IMG/VR virus record: IMGVR_UViG_3300021599_001627
Span: 1-60,252 of that record
DNA from: a virus
Direction: 5' to 3' (one strand)
Length of the DNA: 60,252 bases
The notes below the pieces were generated by a model, which did not search any database, had not been told where the DNA came from, and saw nothing but the letters and a program-made list of their open reading frames with translations. The translations under genes were made by a program, and so were the position numbers. Position 1 is the first letter of the stretch, and each line of letters opens with the position of its first letter. Below, in pieces: positions 28,941-36,289 of the stretch.

Positions 28941-28952
28941 TAAAGGCGGTGC

Positions 28953-29027
28953 AATGTTGCTGCAATGTACCGGCGCTAACGCTGGCAGGTTTCGTTGGCA
29001 ACACTACTTGTAGTGATTTGCTAACAT
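28953..29027. promoter_or_regulatory. Repeat-rich regulatory region
   Basis: Two direct copies of TGCAATGT 11 bp apart (GTGCAATGTTGCTGCAATGT), the palindrome CACTACTTGTAGTG near 29003, and AACATTGC, an inverted partner of GCAATGTT, near 29022 occur within 75 bp of non-coding DNA upstream of the gene at 28584-28940. Such density of short repeats between two genes usually marks an operator or promoter region. Confidence 0.45.
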
Positions 29028-29030
29028 TGC

Positions 29031-29695
29031 TCAAACGTCAATGGTCCTGAGCAGGGTTTCCTCGTCCTCGGGGCCGCCGAGACTCGCCGTAAACGCAGTG
29101 ATAGCAGGCAGTTCGCGCTGTAGCTCGTTCGGGTTCCACTGGCTGCGGTTCTGAATCACAGCGACGAGCTGAGATACCCGATCGGGCTCGCGGACCGGGT
29201 AATGGGTGCAAATAATGCTGTCCAGCTCCTCGATGATGTCGTGACCCGAGGTGATCAGCAGGCGGCGGATCAGCTTCGCCCAGTTCGCCGTCACAGTGGA
29301 AGCGTGGTCGTCCGTGAAGAAGCGCGTCGTGACGTCAACGTCCCTGGGAACGCGGGCGCCGCAGAAGTGGAGCCGGGTAGTAGGAGCTTCTCTGTGGCGT
29401 AGCGGTGCAGATAGAAGTTCAGCCGCTCGATCGCCATGAAGGTGCGGGGGCCAGGGCTGAGGAGCTTGCCGTGGCGCAGGCCGCTGATCTGGGAGGAGTG
29501 CAGCCAGCCCTTGCCGCCGGGGAGCTGCAGGCAGCCCGCGGCCAGCTGAACCATCACCGGGTGGGACCAGGCGTTGGTGTCCATCCACTTGGTGAACAGG
29601 AAGGAAAAATCCAGCACCCCTCTCTCGAACTGGTCACGGATGGTCGCGTCTGGGCCTAGCCCGCAGTACGGCGCAAGCGTTGCTGGATGGGTCAC
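29031..29695 (-). pseudogene. Frameshifted gene, first of the left-going early block
   Basis: Two overlapping frames look like halves of one gene. The first starts with GTG at 29695 and is good coding sequence through NFYLHRYATEKLLLP. The second is good from about 29375 onward (LHFCGARVPRDVDVTTRFFT, TVTANWAKLIRRLLITSGHD, EELDSIICTHYPVREPDRVS) to the stop at 29031. A single -1 shift at ACTACCCGG near 29372 would join them into a protein of about 220 residues. No slippery heptamer is visible, so a 1-nt deletion (real or sequencing) is more likely than programmed frameshifting. Family not recognised. Confidence 0.6.
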
Positions 29696-29843
29696 AGGGC
29701 GTCCCTAGCGTGTTGGGCGACGTCCCAAACATAAAAGAGACAGAAGCGTTTTCGCTACTACATAAGGTTTCTTGCACCTTTTAGTCATTGTCCAGCTTTG
29801 GTTGCGCCGGTAGCGTGACCGGGGCCGGTTGGCCCGGCGCATG

Positions 29844-29866
29844 AAAAAGGGGGCCGATCTGCCCCC
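29844..29866 (-). terminator. Rho-independent terminator facing left
   Basis: On the minus strand GGGGGC-AGATCG-GCCCCC is followed by TTTTT. It lies in the 200-bp divergent region between the left-going block (start 29695) and the right-going primase gene (start 29896). It can therefore only stop leftward transcripts arising inside or beyond the replication block, insulating the left-going early genes from antisense transcription. A TATAAC (29876-29881) just to the right may be the -10 of the primase promoter. Confidence 0.7.
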
Positions 29867-29895
29867 TCATGCACCTATAACGCTGCTGAATTTAC

Positions 29896-32829
29896 ATGCT
29901 TGCTTCACAGTCCGCAAGCCTTCCCCCTGACGACCTCAGCGGAAAGGCGATCGATCTGCTGCGTCGTGGCGTCTTCCCCCGCTGGTGGCGCTTTGTGCCG
30001 GTGCACGGCAAGGACACCTACGTCGAGGAATGGCAGAACCGGCCGCTCACCGCCGAGATGTGCATCGAGGCGTACAAGGCCAAGCACTGCTACCGCGGTA
30101 TCGGCGTCGTCACTGGCGAGCACTCGCAGGGCCTGATCGCCCTCGACGTGGATGGTCCGACGGCCGATGAGCGTTACAAGGCCATCGCTGGTGACGAGTA
30201 CGAGCCCTACGGCGAGGAACGCACCATGGCCTGGACCTCGGGGAGGCCGGGGCGCAGGCAGCTCATCTACCAAGTGCCGCGGCAGCTGATTCCGGAGCTG
30301 GACAGCGTCACCAGGCTCAAGCTGACGCTTGATGGCACCTGGCGCCGCGGCTCCAAGGCCAAGGAGCAAGCCGCGGGCCTGGAGCAGAAGGCTCTGGTCG
30401 AGGGCGACCCCGAGTACGAGGAGGTCGTGCTCCGCTTCAACAAGAGTCAGAGCGTGTTGCCGGGCTCGCCACATCCGGATACCGGTGGGCGCTACCACTT
30501 CCTCAATTACAACCAGGGCAGGGTCGAGCCGGCACCGGGCTGGGTGCTCGATGCCCTGCGGCCGTTCCGCAAGCCGGTCCAGTGGCTGCCGGATTCGGTG
30601 CAGCAGGAGCTGGATGCCGAGCTCGGGGGGCAGACCGTGTTGCCGCCCAGGCAGATCCGCGGCTGGTTCTTCAAGGAGGAGGTGCAGGCCAAGCTGCGGC
30701 CTCGGCTGGCGGATCTCGTCTTCCGTCACGAGGCGTTTGAGCGGTACGGCTGGAAGGAGCGCGGCGGTGACAACCCGCAGATGATGTCCGGCTGCCCGTG
30801 GCACGGCGGCAAGAGCGGCACCAGCTTCCAGTTCTCCATGCAGAGCGGCTGCTGGGACTGCAAGGCGTGCGAGGTCGGTGGTGACCTGCTCGACTTCATC
30901 CACAAGATCAAGGTCGACAACCTCTATGCCGGCAAGCCCACCGGGGCAGATCTGGAGAAGTACGTCGCCGACCTCGCGGGGGAGATTGGCTTCAACTACC
31001 CCGAGGACGCCAGGGCCCAGGTCACCAAGGAGGTGCCGCGGCTCGTCATGAACGCCAGGGACTTCCACGAGGCCCTGATCAAGATCCACGACGAGGAGAT
31101 GAACCCCGCGCTGCGGGTGGCCCGGATGGCCGAGCTCGCGGCTGAGACGGGGCGGCGCCTCACCGGGTCGCAGTGCCTCGCGGCGATGGAGGAGTACCGC
31201 TACTACGAGGACTCACGCCGGCAGAACGAGAAGAAGCACTGGTGGCAGGACGTGGAGCGCATGCAGTTCCTCGTGCCCAACCTGCTGATGAAGCCCACCC
31301 AGGTGATGCTTCACGCTGCTGGCGGTCTCGGCAAGACGTCGGCCTGCATGGGCCTGGCCACCGCCGTGGGGCGCGGCACTCCGATGCGGATCCGCGGCAT
31401 TGAGCTGCCGGTCAAGCAGGGCCCGGTGCTCTGGATCCAGAACGACCAGAACCCGGCCAAGCTTTTGCAGGACTGCGAGGACAACGGCATCGATCCGGCC
31501 AGCGATAGCTGGTTCATCGTCAAGCGTGGCTTCCAGATCAACCACACCCACGAGTTCGCCGAGTGGATCCGGCAGTACAAGCCCGCTCTCGTGGTGGTGG
31601 ACTCGATCGGCTCCTGCAGCACCAAGATGCAGTGCGAGGAGAAGGACAAGGGTTTCGCGAGCCCCTTTTATTACTACGCAGAGAAGAACGGGGATCCGGG
31701 CTCTGATGGGTTTCCTCCGACCTCGATCATCTGGATCCACCATGACAACGCCAATGGGGAGGCCAGGGGGACGCGTTACCTCGTGGCGGCGGTCGATGAG
31801 CAGTGGCACCTCAGGACGCTCTCGGAGGATGAGCGGGAGGCGCTGAGGGAGCGGCGGCGTAGTCCAAGTAACTGCCGCATGATCCAGATCAAGAAGTCAC
31901 GCCTGGGGCGGCAGGGTGACCTGCTGGTGGTCGAGCGGGACCACGACTTTGCGTACTCGGTGTGGGACTACACCCCGACGGAGCGGCGCGAGGACCAGGG
32001 GCAGGGTGATCCGGAGCCGAACACCATGGCGCTGCGCATCGTCAAGGACCGGGTGCTGAAGGCTCGGGGTGAGGAGGGCGACGGGAACGACCGGATCACA
32101 GCCAAGGAGGTGTGGGAGCGCCTGGTCGGCGAGATGGGTGGCCAAGGCAGGCAGGCTCCGTCGAGCAGGACCGTGAAGCGGTGGCTGGATCGGTGGGTGA
32201 CGAACGGGGTGCTGAAGGAGGGGAAAAAGCGGATCGTGGCTGGCTCTAAGGCGCCGGTGTCCTCCTACACACTCCCTACCACCACCTCCTCGCGTGCGTT
32301 GCCTGCTGGGGAGTGTCCTTTGATCATCGTTCCTCCAAAACCCTTGCAGGAACAGGAAATAACGATGGACACAGCTCCATCCCCCGAGTACGATGTCCAT
32401 CGTTCTGAAGACGTTCAACCTGTTCCCGAGAACGATGGACACCAACCAGATGCGGAAAAGGATGTCCATCGTTTTTCTTCAGTCGTAGCAGTCGATCTCA
32501 GGGAACGAGGAACAACGGACACTTCCACGCGGGGTAAGAAGGAGCCCGATGGACTGCGAGGACCAGATGCAACAGCGATGGCTCCCGAGCTCGGAGAAGG
32601 CGTGCAAGCGCCTGGCGACGTGGGAGCGGAAGTTCCGGGAGGCCAAGACTCCGGGCGGCCGGCACTGGGCGATGACTCACATCTGGCGGTGCTCGACGGA
32701 CAACCATCCGATCGTCCAGCTGTGGTTGAACCGCGATCCTCGGTTCAACGACATGACGTGGACCTTCCCGTCCTGACGGAGTGGCAGGAGACGCCAGAGG
32801 ACTGGGAGCGTTTTGGTGACCAGTGGTAA
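29896..32829 (+). CDS. Primase-helicase (Prim-Pol plus zinc ribbon plus RecA-like helicase)
   Basis: A 977-residue replication protein. Residues 30-200 resemble the bifunctional primase/polymerase N-terminal domain (FVPVHGKDTYVEEWQN; GVVTGEHSQGLIALDVDGP with the acidic pair). Residues 298-322 form a zinc ribbon (CPWHGG...CWDCKAC). The helicase part has Walker A HAAGGLGKTSACMG near 472-485, the LWIQNDQNP segment, Walker B LVVVDSIGS near 563 and IIWIHHDN, typical of RepA-like RecA-fold helicases. A winged-helix-like segment (ITAKEVWERLVGEMG...TVKRWLDRW) and a disordered tail rich in DVHRxED repeats follow; the DNA of that tail carries iteron-like repeats. It unwinds and primes the phage origin. 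Confidence 0.9.
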   Translation: MLASQSASLPPDDLSGKAIDLLRRGVFPRWWRFVPVHGKDTYVEEWQNRPLTAEMCIEAYKAKHCYRGIGVVTGEHSQGLIALDVDGPTADERYKAIAGDEYEPYGEERTMAWTSGRPGRRQLIYQVPRQLIPELDSVTRLKLTLDGTWRRGSKAKEQAAGLEQKALVEGDPEYEEVVLRFNKSQSVLPGSPHPDTGGRYHFLNYNQGRVEPAPGWVLDALRPFRKPVQWLPDSVQQELDAELGGQTVLPPRQIRGWFFKEEVQAKLRPRLADLVFRHEAFERYGWKERGGDNPQMMSGCPWHGGKSGTSFQFSMQSGCWDCKACEVGGDLLDFIHKIKVDNLYAGKPTGADLEKYVADLAGEIGFNYPEDARAQVTKEVPRLVMNARDFHEALIKIHDEEMNPALRVARMAELAAETGRRLTGSQCLAAMEEYRYYEDSRRQNEKKHWWQDVERMQFLVPNLLMKPTQVMLHAAGGLGKTSACMGLATAVGRGTPMRIRGIELPVKQGPVLWIQNDQNPAKLLQDCEDNGIDPASDSWFIVKRGFQINHTHEFAEWIRQYKPALVVVDSIGSCSTKMQCEEKDKGFASPFYYYAEKNGDPGSDGFPPTSIIWIHHDNANGEARGTRYLVAAVDEQWHLRTLSEDEREALRERRRSPSNCRMIQIKKSRLGRQGDLLVVERDHDFAYSVWDYTPTERREDQGQGDPEPNTMALRIVKDRVLKARGEEGDGNDRITAKEVWERLVGEMGGQGRQAPSSRTVKRWLDRWVTNGVLKEGKKRIVAGSKAPVSSYTLPTTTSSRALPAGECPLIIVPPKPLQEQEITMDTAPSPEYDVHRSEDVQPVPENDGHQPDAEKDVHRFSSVVAVDLRERGTTDTSTRGKKEPDGLRGPDATAMAPELGEGVQAPGDVGAEVPGGQDSGRPALGDDSHLAVLDGQPSDRPAVVEPRSSVQRHDVDLPVLTEWQETPEDWERFGDQW
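32361..32522. repeat. Iteron-like inverted repeats, candidate replication origin
   Basis: AACGATGGACAC occurs at 32361-32372 and 32431-32442, and its inverse GATGTCCATCGTT at 32392-32404 and 32461-32473; a diverged AACAACGGACAC is at 32511-32522. The copies form two 43-44 bp inverted-repeat modules placed 70 bp apart. They lie in the part of the primase-helicase gene that encodes a low-complexity tail. Iterons inside the 3' part of an initiator gene are known from lambda O and related systems, hence the origin proposal. Confidence 0.6.
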
Positions 32830-32862
32830 CCAGTACCTGAACCGCGACTAGGCTGACCAGAG

Positions 32863-32902
32863 CAGGGCAAGGGGAGGGGCCGGTCAACCCCCTTCCCCCT
32901 GC
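32863..32902. terminator. GC-rich hairpin between convergent genes
   Basis: GCAGGGCAAGGGGAGGGG and CCCCCTTCCCCCTGC form a long, stable but imperfect stem around CCGGTCAA. It lies between the end of the primase-helicase gene (plus) and the end of the small minus-strand gene at 32976. There is no U tract on either side, so a bidirectional terminator or transcript-stabilising hairpin is only a suggestion. Confidence 0.4.
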
Positions 32903-32975
32903 GTCACCACCGTTCGCCGCTGGTGGCCGCGTGGCTCTGGAACTCGGAGCCCGCTGGAGCAAGCCTACTGGTCGC

Positions 32976-33176
32976 TCACTCGTAAGGGCAGTAACTGCAC
33001 CGTTCTCGGGTGATGTCCTTCAGTCCCTGCTCCATCAACTGGCAGATCAATGCCTTTGCACTGAAATGACCTTTGATCAGGGAGCGGGCCAAGTTTTTCA
33101 ACTCAGCGATGTCAGCGCAGTCGTCGATCTGCCTGATAGCTGACTCCTCCGCGAATTTCAGCGAGAGGTTGTCCAT
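32976..33176 (-). CDS. Small helical protein (66 aa), picocyanobacterial type
   Basis: MDNLSLKFAEESAIRQIDDC, ADIAELKNLARSLIKGHFSA, KALICQLMEQGLKDI, then a CSYCPYE end. The pattern 'LKFAEESAIRQID.C.D...LK.LA..LI.GH..A...I..LM' is one I associate with short proteins common in marine and freshwater Synechococcus/Prochlorococcus. It is encoded against the direction of the replication genes on both sides. All-helical, function unknown; a host-derived gene is likely. Confidence 0.7.
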   Translation of the reverse strand: MDNLSLKFAEESAIRQIDDCADIAELKNLARSLIKGHFSAKALICQLMEQGLKDITRERCSYCPYE

Positions 33177-33199
33177 CCACCTACAGCCGTTACTTCACA

Positions 33200-35149
33200 A
33201 TGCCATCGCAATTTGTTGAGGACGCGATCCGCGCACTAGAGAGTCCGGACTACGACGTCATTTCCGGGCCTGCTCACGCGGGCCTGCTTAAGCGTCGTGT
33301 GCAGGAGATCGCAGATACCGCAGCACCTATCGGGGTTGACACCGAGACAACGGGTCTTGATCCGAGGGCGAACCAAGTCCGACTGATCCAGCTGGGAACT
33401 ACAGATTTTGCTCTGATTATTGATCTCGATGGTTGGCGTCGGGAAGGGTGCCGGGCAGTCCCGTGGGAGGTGGACGGGCTACGGCAGCTCAAGGCGCTCC
33501 TCGAAGGAGGATGCCGCAAAGTGCTGCAGAACGCAGCCTTTGACCTCAACTTCCTCAGGGGCGAGGGAGTCGTGCTCGGGGGGCCGATTTTCGACACCAT
33601 GGTTGCCGCCAAGATCATCAACAACGGCACCGGCAAGCCCAACGACCTCGGGGAGATCGTCAAGCGCAATCTGAAGTGGAGCATGCCGAAGGAGCTTCAG
33701 AAGTCCAACTGGTCAGGTGAGCTCACCGCTGAGCAGTTCGTGTACTCCGCGCGAGACACGATCTGTCTGACCCACTTGGCACCACTCTTGCAGGCGAAGT
33801 TGGCTGCTGACATCGTCCGCGGGGACTACACCCTTTGGGACCTGTTCCAGCTGGAGATGCGCGTGCTGCGGCCCATCGCGTTGATGCAGTGGCACGGGTT
33901 CGGCTTCGATCGGCCGGCTGCAGAGGAGCTGCGGGTTTCGCTGACCGAGGAGTCCGAGGCGCTCAAGACCCTTTTCCTGGAGCATCTGGACCAGGAGATT
34001 CGCAACAACTCGCCGGACGACCCGAACTCGTGGTTGCCCCGCGATCCGGACGGAAGCATCAACACCAGGGAGAAGGACAGTGGCTATAAGCGGCTGGGCA
34101 CAAAACTTTACAAAGGCTTCAACCCGAGATCAGCCCAGCAAATGGCGCAGGGGTTCAAGAAGGCCGGCATCCTGCTGCCGGTTGACGAAAAGGGCACCCC
34201 GAGCCTGGACCAGAACCTGTTGGCGTTCCTCCGCAACGACTACGAGTTGATTGATCAATATCTGACGTGGAAAACAGCGATCACCAAGGTATCAAATATT
34301 GAGAAACTGCTTGAATCTATTGGGCCGGACGGACGTATCCACTGCAACTACAGGCAGATGGGCACCGAAACGGGCCGTTTGAGCGCGGCATCACCCAACC
34401 TGCAACAAGTCAATCGTGGAGCGGATTTTCGCAGCAAGTTCGTTGCACTTCCGGGGTATCTGCTGATTGTTGCTGACTTCTCTCAGGTAGAGCTTCGCGT
34501 CGCTGCTGAGCTCTCGGGGGAGCAACGGATGGTCGACGCTTATTTGGCTGGACGTGACTTGCATACGGAGACCGCTTCGTTGATCGCAAAGGTGGGTCTT
34601 GATGAGGTTACTAAGTCACAACGTACCAGTGCTAAAATGGCAAACTTCGGATTGCTATTTGGGGCGGGTCCAGCAACGCTACAAAAGCAAGCCGTCGCTC
34701 AGTACGGCATTGATATGAGTATGGAGGAGGCTAGGGAGATTGTCGAAGGCTTTCGTGAGGCTTATCCCACTCTCTATAAGTGGCAACAAGATCGGGGGTC
34801 GAGGACAACGCCTGCAGTTCACACCGCTCTCGGGCGGCGGCGCATGCTGGTGGGGTTTAATGATAAATACACTACTCGCATCAATACGCAAGTTCAGGGA
34901 ACGGCTGGTGATATTGCTAAAATCGCTATTGCAAAGTTGTGGAATTCACTCGTAAAAGCACCTGCGGATGAAGCGCGCCTCATCGCTATGGTCCACGATG
35001 AAATCGTGCTCGAAGTCAAGGAAGGTCACGAGGAGCACTGGGCGGCGCTGCTGAAGGCATCGATGGAGTCTGCAGGGTCGGAGATTTGTAAAAAGGTGCC
35101 GATCCTTGCTGAGGTGTCGTGGGGGCCGACCTGGGCTGATGCGAAATGA
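33200..35149 (+). CDS. Family A DNA polymerase with 3'-5' exonuclease
   Basis: The 649-residue phage replicative polymerase of the Pol I family. The exonuclease domain has Exo I GVDTETTGLDP near residue 47, Exo II with AAFDLNFLRGEGV and Exo III with FVYSARDTICL. The polymerase domain has motif A VADFSQVELRVAAELSG near 424, motif B KMANFGLLFGAG near 478 and motif C AMVHDEIVLEV near 599. No 5' nuclease domain is present, as usual for phages. Motif B has LLFG where bacterial enzymes have IIYG; Leu in place of the Tyr/Phe-type residue may affect nucleotide discrimination, but this needs alignment. It follows the primase-helicase in the same direction. Confidence 0.95.
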   Translation: MPSQFVEDAIRALESPDYDVISGPAHAGLLKRRVQEIADTAAPIGVDTETTGLDPRANQVRLIQLGTTDFALIIDLDGWRREGCRAVPWEVDGLRQLKALLEGGCRKVLQNAAFDLNFLRGEGVVLGGPIFDTMVAAKIINNGTGKPNDLGEIVKRNLKWSMPKELQKSNWSGELTAEQFVYSARDTICLTHLAPLLQAKLAADIVRGDYTLWDLFQLEMRVLRPIALMQWHGFGFDRPAAEELRVSLTEESEALKTLFLEHLDQEIRNNSPDDPNSWLPRDPDGSINTREKDSGYKRLGTKLYKGFNPRSAQQMAQGFKKAGILLPVDEKGTPSLDQNLLAFLRNDYELIDQYLTWKTAITKVSNIEKLLESIGPDGRIHCNYRQMGTETGRLSAASPNLQQVNRGADFRSKFVALPGYLLIVADFSQVELRVAAELSGEQRMVDAYLAGRDLHTETASLIAKVGLDEVTKSQRTSAKMANFGLLFGAGPATLQKQAVAQYGIDMSMEEAREIVEGFREAYPTLYKWQQDRGSRTTPAVHTALGRRRMLVGFNDKYTTRINTQVQGTAGDIAKIAIAKLWNSLVKAPADEARLIAMVHDEIVLEVKEGHEEHWAALLKASMESAGSEICKKVPILAEVSWGPTWADAK

Positions 35150-35211
35150 CTGACAGAGGTTTACTGGTGCCTCCATCTGTCCTAATCTGGTCGTTGTTTC
35201 CTCGCTTACCG

Positions 35212-35577
35212 ATGCTGGTTGGCAAAGAGCTTCTCGGTCTGGTCAAAGATCGGGAAAACATGAATCAGACAGAGCTTGCTCGTGAAGCTGGCTATGTCCG
35301 TCAAACCAAAACTGGCAAAGAGCAGGTTCTGGTCAAGCAGTTTTACAACGCACTGCTGCGAGCACAAGGCGTCGCGATTGCTGTGGGTAAAGCCCCTGGC
35401 AAGGTTGCGGCTTATCAGACCACGGTCCACCGCAGCGGTGTGATCCTGCTGGGCAAGACCTACTCGGCAAAGTTCAACCTGCAGCCAGGTGACGCGCTCG
35501 ACATCGTCATTGACGATGACTCCATTCGCCTGGTGCCCAAGCCGGTTGTGCCCGCGGTCAAGGCCGCCAAGGTCTGA
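35212..35577 (+). CDS. Cyanobacterial-type AbrB regulator (cyAbrB)
   Basis: I start it at the ATG at 35212 (MLVGKELLGLVKDRENMNQT; 121 residues), matching the N-terminus of the cyAbrB family; an alternative start at 35146 overlaps the polymerase stop. The N-terminal half (ELAREAGYVRQTKTGKEQVL, KQFYNALLRAQGVAI) is the cyanobacteria-specific domain. The C-terminal half (YQTTVHRSGVILLGKTYSAK then FNLQPGDALDIVIDDDSIRL) is the AbrB-like DNA-binding fold with the L.PGD.L.I pattern. In cyanobacteria these proteins regulate carbon/nitrogen balance genes. A phage copy may repress host or phage promoters. This is the strongest host-range clue in the window. Confidence 0.9.
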   Translation: MLVGKELLGLVKDRENMNQTELAREAGYVRQTKTGKEQVLVKQFYNALLRAQGVAIAVGKAPGKVAAYQTTVHRSGVILLGKTYSAKFNLQPGDALDIVIDDDSIRLVPKPVVPAVKAAKV

Positions 35578-35582
35578 CCTGA

Positions 35583-35801
35583 GTGACCGAGCTAGAAGCC
35601 CGAGCACGGTACTTGCACAGGTTGATCAAGATCGCGGAACGGCTCCCTAACGGACTGCTGCACCGGCTGGTCGATGACGCCCAGTTCTTCCACGACTGGA
35701 ACCTCCGCAAGCGCCGCGCTCGGGCTTCTGCACGTCTGGCGCAGCATCGAGCGTGGGAAGGCAAAGCTGAGGATCGGTACTGGCGCAGTGTGCAGCGCTG
35801 A
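35583..35801 (+). CDS. Small basic helical protein (72 aa)
   Basis: GTG start 5 nt after the cyAbrB stop. TELEARARYLHRLIKIAERL, PNGLLHRLVDDAQFFHDWNL, then RKRRARASARLAQHRAWEGK. Helical, strongly basic C-terminus, so nucleic-acid binding is plausible. Its 3' half is overlapped on the other strand by the gene at 35647-35982, which is unusual. Confidence 0.6.
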   Translation: MTELEARARYLHRLIKIAERLPNGLLHRLVDDAQFFHDWNLRKRRARASARLAQHRAWEGKAEDRYWRSVQR

Positions 35802-35982
35802 GCGCGGGCGCCGCCATGCGAACGACGACATCTCCGAACTCGTCGGTGCTGGCCTCGTCGAGGACAGTGAGCAGCAGGTTCCACCAGACGAAGGTGTTGT
35901 CCGGCATGTCCTGCCAGTTCGGCAGCCACTCGGTGTGAAGCTTGTGGACCCAGTCCGCAAACGCTTGATCGTCGTTCTTCAC
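35647..35982 (-). CDS. Small protein with good N-terminal half, C-terminus doubtful
   Basis: MKNDDQAFADWVHKLHTEWL, PNWQDMPDNTFVWWNLLLTV then LDEASTDEFGDVVVRMAAPA reads like a conserved acidic protein, and it is coupled to the upstream gene by ATGA. After about residue 70 the sequence becomes Arg/Gly/Pro-rich and is antisense to the basic protein at 35583-35801, so the original 3' end may have been replaced by the convergent gene. Function unknown. Confidence 0.5.
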   Translation of the reverse strand: MKNDDQAFADWVHKLHTEWLPNWQDMPDNTFVWWNLLLTVLDEASTDEFGDVVVRMAAPALSAAHCASTDPQLCLPTLDAAPDVQKPERGACGGSSRGRTGRHRPAGAAVR

Positions 35983-36251
35983 TTGGTCGACCTGTTCAGG
36001 AATTGGTCGACCGCTTTGACGCGGTGAAACCGGTAGCGAGGGCGTTGGGCGGTGCCGATGTTGCGCAGGGCGTCGCTGCGGATCACGCCTTTCGACATTT
36101 GGTACGTCAGGGCCTTGGTGTCGTGCAGTCCGACCAGGCGGCAGAACTCCTTGGAGTCCACCCAGTCGTTCTCGGGGGTGGCGGCTGTGGCGCGGATCAG
36201 CTTGTCCAGCATGCGCTCGATGTCGTCCAGGCGATTGAGGATTTCCTCCAT
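35979..36251 (-). CDS. Excisionase-like winged-helix protein
   Basis: This 90-residue protein begins with a short coiled coil (MEEILNRLDDIERMLDKLI). DWVDSKEFCRLVGLHDTKAL, TYQMSKGVIRSDALRNIGTA and RPRYRFHRVKAVDQFLNRST then form a MerR/Xis-type winged helix (helix, turn, recognition helix, basic wing, closing helix). Its place immediately downstream of the integrase, in the same direction, supports a recombination-directionality role. It could also be a simple repressor. A near-perfect inverted repeat sits right at its start. Confidence 0.7.
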   Translation of the reverse strand: MEEILNRLDDIERMLDKLIRATAATPENDWVDSKEFCRLVGLHDTKALTYQMSKGVIRSDALRNIGTAQRPRYRFHRVKAVDQFLNRSTK

Positions 36252-36282
36252 CTAGGTCTAACCAGATCTGAACAGACCCTAG
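36252..36282. promoter_or_regulatory. Inverted repeat CTAGGTCT...AGACCcTAG at the excisionase-like gene
   Basis: CTAGGTCT (36252-36259) and AGACCCTAG (36274-36282) pair with one bulged base, and the centre holds the palindrome CAGATCTG (36263-36270). It directly abuts the start codon of the excisionase-like gene and includes a TAGGGT -10-like hexamer on the minus strand. An operator or Xis-binding site is likely. Confidence 0.5.
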
Positions 36283-36289
36283 CGCAACC

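Noticed and set aside
29031-29695. Programmed -1 ribosomal frameshift
   Set aside because: The junction ACTACCCGG lacks a slippery heptamer of the X-XXY-YYZ kind and no downstream pseudoknot was evident; a deletion is simpler.
29905-31089. A 394-codon minus-strand frame opposite the primase-helicase gene
   Set aside because: Leu/Ala/Val-rich antisense translation; the plus-strand product has primase, zinc ribbon and helicase motifs.
33200-35577. Photosynthesis or carbon-metabolism auxiliary genes (psbA, talC and similar)
   Set aside because: None of the translated frames in the window shows their recognisable motifs; host-derived genes here are regulatory (sigma, cyAbrB) or nucleotide-related.
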